From contig CAJNOP010000004.1 of assembly GCA_905250075.1 (NCBI GenBank), forward strand, positions 4,953,356 to 5,017,355: a stretch of 64,000 nucleotides of DNA, read 5' to 3'. Position numbers and translations under genes: made by a program. Positions 24,721-45,655 of this stretch are shown here, piece by piece (the first letter of the stretch is position 1; each line of letters starts with the position of its first letter). This DNA is from Rotaria sp. Silwood1 (lineage: Eukaryota; Rotifera; Eurotatoria; Philodinida; Philodinidae). The notes under the pieces were generated by a model that worked only from the letters and a program-made list of their open reading frames with translations, was not told the origin of the DNA and ran no database searches.

Positions 24721-26742
24721 ATGCCGATTGCTACTCGTTCAATTCTTCGTGTAATAAATTCAGCAATTCGAACGGTATTTTCATTAACATTGATTTAAAT
24801 AATGAACTTGTTTTTTTTTTTTATCTATTCATAAAGAATCATCTTGTGGGCTTACAATCGAAATGTTATGCATCAACACAAACAACAGTATGTTTATTTT
24901 ATTTCTTTTTTTTTTTATCATTTTAAATAATCGTTTCTTTTTTATGTTTATAGGATTTAAAGGAAGTTTTACGTGAACTTATTCCAAAAGAACAAAAACG
25001 TGTAGCTGCATTTAAAGCTGAACATAAGGATACGGTTATTGGTCAAGTCAATATTGATATGGTAAAATAAATTTTTTTTTTTTTGTTTTTTCTTAAAAAT
25101 CATTTTTTATGATACATATTTAAGATTTATGGTGGCATGCGTGATATTAAAGGTCTTGTTTATGAAACATCACTATTAGATGCCAATGAAGGTATTCGTT
25201 TTCGTGGTAAAACTATCGACGACTGTCAAAGTCATTTACCAAGAGCAAAAGGTGGCGAAGAACCACTACCTGAAGGTCTCTTTTGGTTGTTAGTTACATC
25301 ACAAATGCCAACTGAAGAACAAGTAATTATCTATATATAAATAATATGACAAAAAAAAATATATTAGTTTATTTGTTTTTTTTATTAAAGGTTGATTGGG
25401 TTACTCGTGAATGGAATAATCGTGCTGATATACCTCAACATGTTGTGACAATGTTAAATAATTTTCCAGCCCAACTTCATCCAATGTCACAACTTAGCGC
25501 TGCTGTTACTGTTCTTAATCTTGGTTCAAAATTTGCAAAAGCTTATTCGGATAATGTACCGAAATCGAAATATTGGGAGGTTTGTATATAATTTTAAAAA
25601 AATTTTGATTACAAGAATTTTTTTATTTTTGTAGTATACTTATGAAGATGCAATGGATTTAATTGCTAAATTACCAACAATTGCTGCTATTATCTATCGA
25701 AATTTATATCGTGATGGTACAGCTGTTGGTGCTATTGATTCAAAAAAAGATTGGACATGGAATTTTGCAACTATGTTAGGTTATGACAATAAATATTTTG
25801 TTGATTTACTTCGACTCTATTTAACAATTCATAGGTAAGGATTAGTAATGAGCAAGACTAGTAATTTTTGGTCTGGATCAAAAAAAAATATGTTATCCTA
25901 GTCTCACTCTCGATAAAAAAATAGATCTAATCTCGAGACTGGGATCATCCTGCCCATATGTAGTAAAGCTAAAATATATTAAAGATATTTATAATATATA
26001 TATGTTTTTTTTTGTGCGAATATTTAGTGATCATGAAGGTGGTAATGTAAGTGCACATACAAGTCATCTTGTTGGTAGTGCTCTTTCGGATCCATATTTA
26101 TCATTTGCTGCTGCTATGAATGGTCTTGCTGGTCCACTTCATGGTCTTGCAAATCAAGAAGTATTAATTTGGATAACAAAATTAGTTGAAAAGCTAGGTG
26201 AAACGCCAACTGATGAACAAATTAAACAATATGTTCTTGATACACTTAAAACAAGTGTTGTACCTGGTTTTGGACACGCTGTTTTACGTAAAACTGATCC
26301 ACGTTATACATGTCAACGTGATTTTGCTCTTAAACATCTACCAAATGATAATATGTTTAAAATTGTTTCACAACTCTTTAAAGTTGTACCACCAATACTT
26401 GGTGACATTGGTAAAATTAAAAACCCATGGCCAAATGTTGATGCACATTCAGGTGTTCTTCTTCGAGTAAGTTTATTATTGTATTATGTAAATATTTTAT
26501 ATTATTGATGGGCTCTGTTTTTTTTTTATTATTAGTATTTTGGTATGAAAGAAATGAGTTTTTATACTGTTTTATTCGGTGTTTCACGTGCACTTGGTGT
26601 ACTTTCTCAAATGATATGGTCACGAGCTTTAGGATTTCCATTGGAACGACCCAAATCAGAAACAACTGACAGTCTTATGGCTCTTGTAGCTTCAAAAAAG
26701 AAAGCTGCTGATGCTGATGCCACTACTAGAGCAAAAGCTTAG
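24721..26742 (+). CDS. CS: citrate synthase, mitochondrial
   Basis: Condenses acetyl-CoA with oxaloacetate in the first step of the TCA cycle, in the mitochondrial matrix. Eight exons: 24721-24774, 24837-24887, 24954-25061, 25125-25322, 25391-25579, 25635-25834, 26028-26466 and 26536-26742, giving 481 residues in frame. The catalytic residues are visible: His305 in [10 protein letters not shown], His350 in [10 protein letters not shown] and Asp405 in [10 protein letters not shown], with the spacing of the animal enzyme. The first 35 residues are Arg/Ser-rich without acids, a typical presequence. The C-terminus [19 protein letters not shown] matches animal enzymes, followed by a short Lys/Ala tail. 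Intron 6 is longer than the others (193 bp) because of a putative small transposon. Confidence 0.97.
25843..25962. mobile_element. small hAT-like MITE at a splice donor
   Basis: A 120-bp segment in intron 6 of citrate synthase. Its ends, TAGTAATGAGCAAGA and the complement TACATATGGGCAGGA, agree at about 10 of 15 positions and resemble the hAT end ATGGGCAAG seen in the 1109-1445 element. The 8-bp flanks GTAAGGAT and GTAAAGCT agree at 6 of 8. The left flank is the splice donor itself, so the insertion would have duplicated the donor. The divergence is high, so this is a tentative call. Confidence 0.45.
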
Positions 26743-28582
26743 ACAACTCTAAATAAACTTAGACTTGAAAAATAAATTCGACCAAATTATGCGCATGTGT
26801 GTTTGTGTGTGTGTTATCATACAGAACCAATATATTTATTTTTCATTCTCGCCACATCTTTTTCCTCTTGAATACCATGGATTATATAAACTTTTCATTA
26901 CTACAAATAGTTATTCATTCTTTTTGGTCGTATTGCTATTACTTTAGATTCAATAAAAAAACTCCAAAAAAATATGGAAAAATAAAAAAAAAAATTCTTT
27001 TATTTTAACTTCATCAATTATTTAACATAAAATCAAGTAATACATAATAATAGATTAATTCTTCGAATATCAATAATAATGATAGTAAAGAATTTACAGA
27101 TCGAAATAAATATAAGTGAAATATGTCATTGAATTTTTGATATTATCTATATTCAATTATAATAATGAAAATACCGTACTATGTAAAAGTAATAGCATAA
27201 ACGATTATCTTCATATTTTCTTTTTTCGTAGACACTATTCTCGAAAGAAAATATTTTTAAGCAGCTGATAGGAAATTTTCTCTTCTTTCGAACTATATAT
27301 AACTTATTTTTATTAGACATACATAGAACAGAACGAGAAACAATATAGATATCCTAAAAATAATTTTGTACTTTTTGTATATACTACACAATAACGACGT
27401 AAAATGTCGACTACTTTACTTTTGCTTTAAGCACATGTCTACAACGATAACTTTTTTATTTGTTGCTAGAAAATTTTCTTCTCTTTCGAATATTGTCTGA
27501 TTGATTTTTTTTGTCTCGCATTCTTAAATGAAAACAGACAAGCAAAAAAAAGAGAAACATTCGCACAATATATTTTAAGTCATTATTTTGAACTCATCAA
27601 TGGTCTCAATTCAATAGTTGTGGTAAAGTGACAGTTAATTTGTTTCTCTTTTCTGTTGCATAGAGATCTTATAAAAATAAGTTATATGCAATCCAAAAGA
27701 GTAGAAAAAGTTCTATGTTTTAGTCAAAAAGATTTTCTTTCAATATTCTCTTTTATTCAAGAGAAATGGAGAACAACATTTTGTGATATTACATTGTGCA
27801 TCATTTGTTAGATGTAATTGATATGTAACATGCATGCAAGATGCTACGATATTTGATTTCAATGACGTATTATTATGTAAAGCTCAAAGAAAATCATTTT
27901 GAATATATAATCGATTCATTTCCTTTTTTATTAAATAGATTTGTGTTTGAGTGAAAACAATGTGTATTTACTAACTCTTTGATTTATTATATTCTTATTT
28001 GAGAGAATGCCATTTATATTTGTCTGTTTTGCTAATCAGAGTTCGAAACTGAAAAGATGAGTATTTGTCAATTATACAAGTTGGTTTTGATTCGATTTTG
28101 TTGAATAATCTGGTTTTTATTAGACAAATCATCAAGCGATGTTTTCTCTATGACTATGTCGTCACTTTTGCTAAACGTCCTAGAATAAAAGGTCGTCCAT
28201 AAGAAAAATTTCACAAAATATAATAGAATAATATGGGTTTTCTAAAAGCTTTTTGTTTCGAAAATCCATTGAAAAAATATGAATCTCCAATAATTGAAGG
28301 CCATAATTTTTTATTCTGGGAGGATGGGGCGAAGTAGGGGAGCGTATTTAATTGTTATTTGATGAAATGGTAACATCAGATTGATAACTTTGACATTTGT
28401 CGATGTTGAATGAAGTTAAGATAAGGCTAACCTATCGTTAGTTGATTGGTCTATGTGTGTCCTATATTGATAAAAATAATTCATTTGATGTTTGAATTTG
28501 TTTCATATAATGTTTAGACTCTGAATTATATAGTATCACTAATAAAGTTGTACTAAAAATAATTATAGATATTCAAGCAAAT
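26743..28582. other. intergenic 1.8 kb
   Basis: Convergent 3' regions of citrate synthase (+) and the orphan gene (-). AATAAA signals occur soon after the citrate synthase stop. The rest is AT-rich without a recognisable gene, RNA or repeat. Confidence 0.4.
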
Positions 28583-29295
28583 TTATAAGGTCATTACTTG
28601 ATCATCATTTGATATAATTAAACTAGTACTGCTCCCATAAATACCATTATTTATATTTAAAATTTTCTTAAAAGGTACTGATGGAATATTTTCATTATTA
28701 GAATTAAAATAGTCTTGTGCATATTTTTTCGTAGGATTTATCGGTCTGCATTGTTCATGATTACTCATTAATTTATGATTTAATTGTTCATAATGAGTTG
28801 TATTTGATACATTATTTTTATGCATACGATAAGCTTCAGCTGCAACAGCAGCAATATGTGGTGCAGTTATACGTCGTACTGTGACTCGATACGAGGAACG
28901 ATTAAACGATGTTTCCTTTTTCTTACTCTTTTTGAAATAAGAATGTTTATTAAATGAAGAATTATAGATTAAAGGCATACAAGACCATGGTTGAGCTGTC
29001 ATCGAAGGCTTGAAATGATTTCCAGAAATTATGTTTGATGAATGAGAGCATGAATATGCAGATGGATACGTATATAATGCTTGTTGATAAAAATTTTAAG
29101 AGGAAAAAAAAAATTAATACAATATTTTATACAATTTGATAATATTGACATAAGTATACCTGCTAGAAAACAAATACCATTACATTTTGTCCTTGATTTA
29201 GGTGTGTCAATAGTATGAGTACAAGTGAAATTTTTATTATTTTGAGTGTTGATTGAATTATAATGGCATGATGAGTTGAAATTATCTTGATACAT
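28583..29295 (-). CDS. hypothetical protein, orphan
   Basis: Two exons, 29295-29160 and 29079-28583, join across an 80-bp GT-AG intron in phase 1 to give a 210-residue protein. No domain is recognised. The sequence is rich in Asn, Ser, Lys and Tyr. It has a basic segment, KKSKKKETSFNRSSYRVTVRR, and an alanine-containing stretch, ITAPHIAAVAAEAYRMHK, that could be a short amphipathic helix. There is no clear signal peptide or membrane segment. Codon use resembles that of the flanking genes. It may be a lineage-specific gene or a fortuitous pair of frames. The in-phase splice joining two sizeable frames is the main support. Confidence 0.4.
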
Positions 29296-29689
29296 TTCGT
29301 ATGTTATTTTAATGTTTGAAAAATTCTTTAAATGAATTTGATTTATAGTTACATTTTGATATTCTAATATCGTTTCGATATTAATTACATAAACAAAAAA
29401 AAATACAATTATTCGTTTTCTTGGTTGCGCTAATTTTTTTTAACGTCTTTATATTTTTACAAAAATTATTAAATCGTAAAAAAAAACAAAGTGAATTACA
29501 TTATATTTACAAATATTTTATCATAGATAAGCAAAACTTCAAAAATAAAAATAATGTCATTTTAAGTTTTTGGACGAATATTGAAAACACCTAGAACATT
29601 TTGATCTTAACTATTAATAATTTGATCACTCGGTTCAACAAGGATAGTATTAGGATTTTTTTGAATCAACTTGCCATTATAATGTATCG
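29296..29689. other. intergenic
   Basis: AT-rich sequence between the orphan gene and the 3' end of the endoglycoceramidase pseudogene. No gene was recognised. Confidence 0.35.
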
Positions 29690-30675
29690 TTGACAGTAAT
29701 ATTATAATTTGATTTTTGATACTGTAGAGATGATACTAACATTTTCGTCGGTTGTTTTAATAAATTGCATTGTTTGTGGTTTATCAGCAACAGCACGAGC
29801 ATATACACGTGATAACAGTTCTATTGATGTTTAATCATAATAAAAATCTCCCCAAAATTCCCATAGTTGTAAAAATGCATTAGCCGCACCTAAATCTAAA
29901 CCAAATTGTTCATCACATGATGGTGAATTATTACATCCATCGAATTCAGTTAAAAATGCTAAACCACCTATTGTGCAAGATCAATATGAACCAAACGAAC
30001 CAGTGCTGGTTCTTCAATATCATCACAAAGTACTCGATCAAATAGTGGTATTGTACTATTGCCTGGTACAGGTACAATAGATAAAATTGTACAATAATAA
30101 TAATGATAAGAAAGAATACTTCGATTACGATAATCATTATCATTAAGTACATGAGTAAATCCAATACTGAAATCTTTACCATTTAATCGAAAAAAATAAG
30201 AGTATCATCATCGACTGAACGACTAGCTTTAGTCTTTTTTTTCGTAAAATGGTTGTAAATTTGTAGCTTCAGCAATATCTTGTGAAAGAAAAAATGGATT
30301 CTCTACATCATTTTGCAGCTCATAGTTCATTGATAATTTCATATCTGAATACAAGCAAAAAAATAACAAAACTACGACAGATAGTTGATCAGAAATATGA
30401 AATAGCTGTTCACTGTAGAGCATTCGAATATTTTTTTTACAAATTGAAGCTGCCAAATAAGTTATTTATATATAATACAATCAATTTTGGTAGATTTTCA
30501 ACAAAATTTTGGTTTAAGGAAATTCTCTGAATAGAAAATTAGCACCATGATCAATTCGTACATGATCTGATTCATCAATAACAAATGTATGATTAACATG
30601 AACATTAGCCGAACCAACAGAATTTGTAATAAATAAAGAAAAATAACTCAATAACGATACACCTAATTGTTCCAT
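29690..30675 (-). pseudogene. decayed endoglycoceramidase-like glycoside hydrolase (GH5)
   Basis: The reading runs from right to left. It begins with an ATG at 30675 and a signal-peptide-like MEQLGVSLLSYFSLFI, then FVIDESDHVRIDHGANF, the usual N-terminal strand of endoglycoceramidase-related GH5 enzymes. The first barrel half is missing. After the gap come NPFFLSQDIAEATNLQPFYE, VDDDTLIFF, DYRNRSILSYHYYYC, CNNSPSCDEQFGLDL and RVYARAVADKPQTMQF, all recognisable in order. The nucleophile region survives as FLTEF. The acid/base motif NEPW seems replaced by MNYEL. The frame is interrupted by a frameshift near 29970 and an in-frame stop near 29835, plus breaks around 30230-30430 and 30525. It is a dead copy of a secreted glycolipid hydrolase. 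Such genes in rotifers are often acquired from fungi or bacteria, which is inference here. Confidence 0.75.
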
Positions 30676-30892
30676 TTCGAAAGCTAGATAATGCCAATAT
30701 ATATCTGGCGTGTTTGTTTCTTTTTTAATATTGAAGATAAAAGCATAAAGTGCGCTACCTAGTTTTTCTTGTCTATTTTACCAAAACAAAGATCTCCTTG
30801 ACAATATATTGAAGAAATTTTTTATTTTCTTATATTTTCTTATTGGTGTCTTTTTTTTAAAAATTCAATATGATTAAATAAGAAAATTTAAT

Positions 30893-33648
30893 ATGAATTC
30901 AATAAAAAAACATTCTATTCAACAGAATCCTGAAGATGATTTACAATCTGAATCAACTATTCAAATTGAATTTAGTGAATCTATTGTAGAAAGATTTTCG
31001 ACAACAAATGATAATAAGAAAAATTCTTCTTCATCATTTCAACGATATTTATCCAGAAAAAGATGTTCATCTAGAGAAAGTCAACGAACAATAAATGAAG
31101 AAGACAATATGAATAAGAAACAACGAAATCATACTGATCATTTAGCTTTTTCTGAAAATGCTCGAAAAGAACAAATTATTTCGTTATCGGAATCAAATGA
31201 ATCGCAATGTGCTCGAACTAATTTATATTCCAAAAATGGTAAGATCATATTTCAACGAACAAAAAAACAATCATTTGATTCATCATTGTCTTGTAATATA
31301 ATATCAGGTCCCTAGCAAATATACTGAGCTCAAAGTATACTGCTACTAGTATGTCACAGGAACCATTGAGTACTTTATAACTTTGTAGTACTTGACTACA
31401 AAATATTTCTAAATATTCAATCTAATAATTTATTGAAAAATTTTTCATAGAACGCTATAGAAACTAAGCAAATACTTGGTAAATATACATATGTTGACGA
31501 GGAAATATATCTAACTGTAGGACACTGTTTGTCTTCATATTGTGGCTAAGCGTCGGATCTTGGTGGGAGTAAGGAAATCCTGAAAGGATTCGAGTCAATG
31601 TTCTTCTGATGAAATTTTTATTGAGAGCATGCCATTTTCGAAAAATTCAAAACCACTAATGAATGGCCCTACAGAGGCTTTGTCTAGATATCATTTCTTT
31701 TGCAACAAAGACATTATTTGATTTGCTTTAGATTTATTATCCTAAATGTCTACTTTGTCTTAGAATTTATTTGTAAAAAATCTGTGAGTGTTCAAAATGA
31801 TAGCGAAAAGCATTTTAATTGGTTGAAAGACTTTATGCGACAATCTCTGGATACTATACGTGATACTGTTGTACAAGCTTGTCTAACAGCTATATCTGCT
31901 CGACCAATAATTTCATTGAATTCAAATATTCCTACACAAGATCATAATGTAAATAATCATTTAACTGATCTTATTCAAAGTGAACATTCTCTAAGATTAC
32001 AAAATACAATTGATCATTGGCAAAATTATCAATTACAAATTCCATCTGTAATACGAAAGAAAAATAATTCTTTATTATATCATCATAGATTAGATAATGA
32101 TGATAATGATGATATTAATAGAAAACAACGAATTCATCATCGAGCACGTACAAGTTCGTATCCAATGTATAAAAATGTATTACGAACATTAGTTAATGAT
32201 ATTCAAGTACCATGGTCATATGAATGGCCACAATATAAACCGACTATATTTACTGCTGACGAAGTCTATATCAATCCAGGTGCAGATCCTGGTATGAATA
32301 AAATTAAAAGAGAAAAAACAAATAATTTTGATGAATTTTAAAAATTTTTAGATCTACTCAAATCATCATCATCAATATCTCTTCATTTTAATACAATTGA
32401 TGGTGCTGTCGATCGTCGTAGTGTTTATCAACATTATCATATACGTGAACATGATGGTCTTCCATTAAATCCAATCGGTCGTACTGGTTTACAAGGACGT
32501 GGTATACTTCTTCGATGGGGACCAAATATATATCATTATATAATGATATGTCGATGGAAACGGGATATTTATGGAAATAATCTTTTACATGCATCGAATG
32601 GAAAAAGAATTCTCGAAATTCTTTTAGAAATACAAACTGATGGTTATGCAACGCATGATTTTATTTTAACTGGTGGTTTACGTATGATAGGTAGTCGATT
32701 TCCTCCTCAATTACAAGATCGTTTAAAACGTTTTATTATTCATACAGGTTAGATTAAATTTATGAGCAATCGAAAAGTTTTTAGACAAGATGTTTGATGA
32801 TTTTGACTTGCTTGAAAGTATTTCAGACGAGCTAAAATTCTTTTAGAGCTGTCAATTCTCTACAAAATGTGCTATTAAACTAAGGTGTAGTTTTTACTCA
32901 AATGAGGTAAGAGGTATTTTTTCAAGAGTTCCTGTCAATTTAAGATGGTTGTCAAATTTTTGAAAAAAATGAGTATTTAGGAAAAAACAAAAAATTGATG
33001 TACCTTGTGGAAAGACGAGAAAACTCAAACAGTGCATTTTGTAGGATAGTTTTTGATATAAAAGCTGATGTATAAATGAAGATCTCAACTTTTAATTTCG
33101 AATCACAATAGTGAAAATAGAAAAAAAATGTCAGTCCAAACTAATTTTTTTGAGGTTCTCAAAGATTAGTTTATTACTTTGAACACAAAATTCTGATCCT
33201 AACTGATACATTTTAATATTTTCTAGCACGTCAAAAATGAATAAATATCTTGTCTAACCATTTTTTGAAAAATTAATTATGAATGAAATTGTTTTCTTAT
33301 GATTTCAATATCATATTAGGTACAATATTAAATAATAGATACAAAATTTCATCATCTCTCAATGCATTAAATCATTTATTTGAACAAAATCCAATACCAT
33401 GGAAAGGTGCTTATTTTGATGATGCTCGTAATACAGATAATGCTTGGATTGAATTATCAATTGAATATTTATTAGATGATGATCATCAATTAACATCATG
33501 TATACCATATCTTCATAATCAACAACTTCAATATCTTGAACAACCACGTTTTATTTGGAAAGATGTCGAAAATACAATTGATATTGGACCACGAACTCAT
33601 TATCGTCTTATAAGAAATTTAGCTTATAAACTCGATGCATATTTTTGA
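30893..33648 (+). CDS. NUDT9-homology protein with degenerate Nudix box
   Basis: Relative of ADP-ribose pyrophosphatase NUDT9 and the NUDT9-H domain of TRPM2. Four exons: 30893-31307, 31764-32291, 32352-32747 and 33320-33648, giving 555 residues in frame. The N-terminal 280 residues are polar and low-complexity. NUDT9 features then follow: VPWSYEWPQYKPT, NPIGRTGLQGRG, LRWGPN, RWKRD, and DDARNTDNAWIE near the C-terminus. The Nudix box reads GGLRMIGSRFPPQLQDRLKR, lacking the REUXEEXGU glutamates, so hydrolysis is probably lost and it may only bind ADP-ribose. No membrane segments are present, so it is not a TRPM channel. The exon 1 donor (GTCCCT) is weak, so exon 1 could belong elsewhere. AATAAA is at 33724. 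It ends 134 bp from the crotonase gene, which faces it. Confidence 0.75.
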
Positions 33649-33782
33649 AGAAAAAGAAAAAGAAGATACTTTTTTTTTTAATATCACTAACTTTTAATTT
33701 TACAGATGTAATTTTTAAATTTTAATAAAAAATTGCAATTAAACAAAAGAAAAAAAAGAACCAGAAAAGAAAATCTAATGTT

Positions 33783-34667
33783 TCATTTGATATCATCATA
33801 TTTTCCTCCACGTCCTTGTTTATTTTCAACAAAATGTTTTGCACCTGGTATTGATTCACGTTCAATTAATTTTATTCCATGTTCATATTCATGTTTAAGA
33901 CTATTATCAATTGTATTCGATACAGAAAAATATGCTGACATTCGATCAGTATTCATACATTCATATGGAAATCGAAGTATATCTTTTGCAAGTTGAATTG
34001 CTTCTGATAAACATTGACCATCAGGTACAAGACGATTAATTAATCCAATATGAAATGCTTCTTGAGCATTTACAGTTCGACCTGTTAAAATTAAATCAAG
34101 TGCTCGTGAAAGACCAATCAAATGTGGTAAACGAACAGTACCACCATCAATAAGTGGAACACCAAAACGACGACATAATACACCATATTTTGATGATTGT
34201 TCACCAACACGCATATCAGCTAGCAGTGATAATTCTAGACCACCCGCAACACATGGTCCAGCAATAGCAGCTATTAATGGTTTTTTTAAATTCATGCGAC
34301 TTGGTCCCATTGGTCCAGGTTTATCTTTTTCATAATTCATTGAAAATGAAGTATTTGCTAAAGCAACTTCACTTAAATCATAACCAGCACAAAATGCTGA
34401 ACCACCTTCACCATATAAAATAGCTAAACGAACTGAATCATCTTTTTCAAATTGTTGGAATGCTGAAAAAAGTTGTAGGCCTGTAGAATGATTAACACAA
34501 TTTCTTTTCGATGGACGATTTATTCCAATAAGACGTATTGATGGTGTATCATCAACATGACTAATCTTAATAGTAGTTGTATTTGATGATGAATGACGAA
34601 TATTAGATATTATAGTATTAAATTTCCGATAAATATATGATGAACATAATATTCGATGAGTATACAT
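33783..34667 (-). CDS. enoyl-CoA hydratase/isomerase family protein
   Basis: Crotonase-fold protein of 294 residues in one exon. The first 28 residues (MYTHRILCSSYIYRKFN...) are basic and Ser-rich, suggesting a mitochondrial targeting peptide. The oxyanion-hole motifs CAGYDL and AGPCVAGGLELSLLADMR are present, and FGVPLIDGGTVRLPHLIG follows. The first catalytic glutamate of classical hydratase is kept in GGLELS. The second, normally in a QPEI motif, is not seen (the segment reads KYGVLCRRFG), so the exact reaction (hydratase, isomerase or other) is unclear. It ends convergently with the NUDT9-like gene. The next gene upstream on the same strand, WDR33, ends 258 bp away. An acceptor-like TTTATTAG stands immediately before the start. 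Confidence 0.85.
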   Translation of the reverse strand: MYTHRILCSSYIYRKFNTIISNIRHSSSNTTTIKISHVDDTPSIRLIGINRPSKRNCVNHSTGLQLFSAFQQFEKDDSVRLAILYGEGGSAFCAGYDLSEVALANTSFSMNYEKDKPGPMGPSRMNLKKPLIAAIAGPCVAGGLELSLLADMRVGEQSSKYGVLCRRFGVPLIDGGTVRLPHLIGLSRALDLILTGRTVNAQEAFHIGLINRLVPDGQCLSEAIQLAKDILRFPYECMNTDRMSAYFSVSNTIDNSLKHEYEHGIKLIERESIPGAKHFVENKQGRGGKYDDIK

Positions 34668-34925
34668 TTTCTAATAAATTTTATTTGTAGAATTTCTTAA
34701 ACAAAATAATAAAGAAAGAAAACGAGGAAAATAGTCAATCTGATTTTATTTTCATTTTTTTTTCTAAATAATTACATAGAATAAAAGTCAAAAACAAAAA
34801 ACAAAGATCGATCTCGGTTCTTTTCTTATTTTGTATACAAAGAATATTACAACAATAGTTAAGACAACAAAAATAAATCATCAAACAAAGAAACTCTCTT
34901 AGTTATAAAATACAAAATGCAATAA

Positions 34926-44281
<9,356 letters not shown>

Positions 44282-44682
44282 TTTGGTTTTATTTTTATTG
44301 GTCAAAATCTAATGCATTGATTTCACAAACAAGGAAAGACTAGCAGATTTCAGTTTCAGTGAGCAAATAACTGAGGATGAGTAATAATTAAAATTTAATC
44401 CATGAAGATATGAACCAATGAAGTCTTTTGCTATCAATAGAGGGTGTTAAACAACATCTATTACACTATTAGTCAATATCGAAATCATTCTGTTTTTTTT
44501 TTTGCTATTGCTCCAACGATAGAAACCAATTATTTTTGGGTGCAAAGAATTGTAGCTGTTAATCATATCTTCTTTTTTTTTTTCTTCGTATTTTTCTTTG
44601 CTCAGTCAATCGTGTCAGATAGGATAGGAAAGGATATTTTGCTTTTTGTTTTTCTTCATGATTTAATCCTCATCACTTATCA
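44282..44682. promoter_or_regulatory. shared upstream region of WDR33 and ASPDH
   Basis: 400 bp between two divergent start codons, so it must hold both promoters. T-rich runs at 44480-44600 precede the ASPDH start. No specific factor site is claimed. Confidence 0.4.
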
Positions 44683-45588
44683 ATGCAGTATAGTGCTAAA
44701 ACACAACCATTACGTATTGGTTTACTTGGTTTTGGTCATCTAGGACAATTTATTCATGAATATATTGAAAATGAGCGTAATAAATCAACATATGATTTTG
44801 ATTTAATTTTTATTTGGAATCGATCAAAAGATATTTTTTCAACATATGATAAAAAACTTAATCAAAATTTAATTGTTTCAACTATTGAAGAAGGTTTACA
44901 ACGTTCACCTGATTTAGTTATTGAAGTAGCACATCCAAATGTTATTGAAACTTATGGAGAAAAAATACTTGATATATGTGATCTATTTATTGGATCACCA
45001 ACAGCTCTTGCTAATGCATCACTTGAAATAGGATTAAGAAAAAAAACTCTTCAATCAGGTCATGTTATTTATATAGGTACAGGTGCTTTTTGGGGTGCTG
45101 AAGATATTAATAAAATGAATGAACGTAATACACTTTGTTCATTAAATATTACAATGAAAAAACATCCAGATTCATATAAACTTAATGAACCATTACGAAC
45201 AAAATTAATTGATGAACGAACAAAACTTGGTGATAAACCAGGTGAAATTATTATTTATTCAGGTTCAGTTCGTGAATTATGTCAATTAGCACCAAATAAT
45301 GTTAATACAATGGCTGTTGGTGCAATAATAGCTAGTAATCTTGGTTTTGATCATGTTCAAGGATGTTTAATTGCTGATACATCATTATATGATCGACATA
45401 TTGTTGAAATTGAATTAACAGGACCAGAAAAAACTATTGATGAAAATAAAAAAGTGAATTTTCATTTGAAAACTATTCGAACTAATCCAGCTGAATTTGG
45501 TTCTGTTACTGGTACAGCAACATTTCTTTCATTTATTAGTAGTATTAAACGTGCAAAAGGTCGAACGCCAGGCATTCATGTTGTTTAA
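44683..45588 (+). CDS. ASPDH: aspartate dehydrogenase domain-containing protein
   Basis: NAD(P)-dependent L-aspartate dehydrogenase family protein, 301 residues in a single exon. The N-terminal Rossmann motif GFGHLG lies at 16-21 after a beta strand RIGLL. Family motifs follow: VIEVAHP, GSPTALAN, YIGTGAFWGAEDI, SGSVRELCQLAPNNVNTMA and GFDHVQGCLIAD. The length matches vertebrate ASPDH (about 283) with a slightly longer N-terminus. The family oxidises aspartate to iminoaspartate; whether the animal protein is active is uncertain. It is divergent from WDR33, and THOC7 follows 88 bp downstream on the same strand. No AATAAA lies between its stop and the acceptor-like AG before THOC7, so its poly(A) signal may overlap the THOC7 leader. 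Confidence 0.92.
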   Translation: MQYSAKTQPLRIGLLGFGHLGQFIHEYIENERNKSTYDFDLIFIWNRSKDIFSTYDKKLNQNLIVSTIEEGLQRSPDLVIEVAHPNVIETYGEKILDICDLFIGSPTALANASLEIGLRKKTLQSGHVIYIGTGAFWGAEDINKMNERNTLCSLNITMKKHPDSYKLNEPLRTKLIDERTKLGDKPGEIIIYSGSVRELCQLAPNNVNTMAVGAIIASNLGFDHVQGCLIADTSLYDRHIVEIELTGPEKTIDENKKVNFHLKTIRTNPAEFGSVTGTATFLSFISSIKRAKGRTPGIHVV

Positions 45589-45641
45589 TCCATTAAAATT
45601 ACATTTATAGTTATACGACGATTTTTCTTAATAATTTTTTT

Positions 45642-45655
45642 TTAAAAATTTTTAG
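45642..45655 (+). promoter_or_regulatory. candidate trans-splice acceptor before THOC7
   Basis: A T-rich tract runs into AAATTTTTAG at 45646-45655, 21 bases before the THOC7 ATG and within the 88-bp gap after ASPDH. It resembles the intron acceptors in this window but has no cis donor nearby. AATAAA signals at 45660 and 45666 lie just downstream. Confidence 0.4.

Noticed and set aside
32388-32651. 87-codon minus-strand frame
   Set aside because: Antisense of the NUDT9-homology exon, whose plus-strand reading has clear family motifs.
30893-33648. TRPM2-type ion channel
   Set aside because: The NUDT9-H similarity recalls TRPM2, but no transmembrane helices or TRPM homology region occur upstream within the gene.
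44444-44743. 99-codon plus frame overlapping the ASPDH start
   Set aside because: It is in another frame from ASPDH, is hydrophobic from T-runs, and lies in the promoter region.
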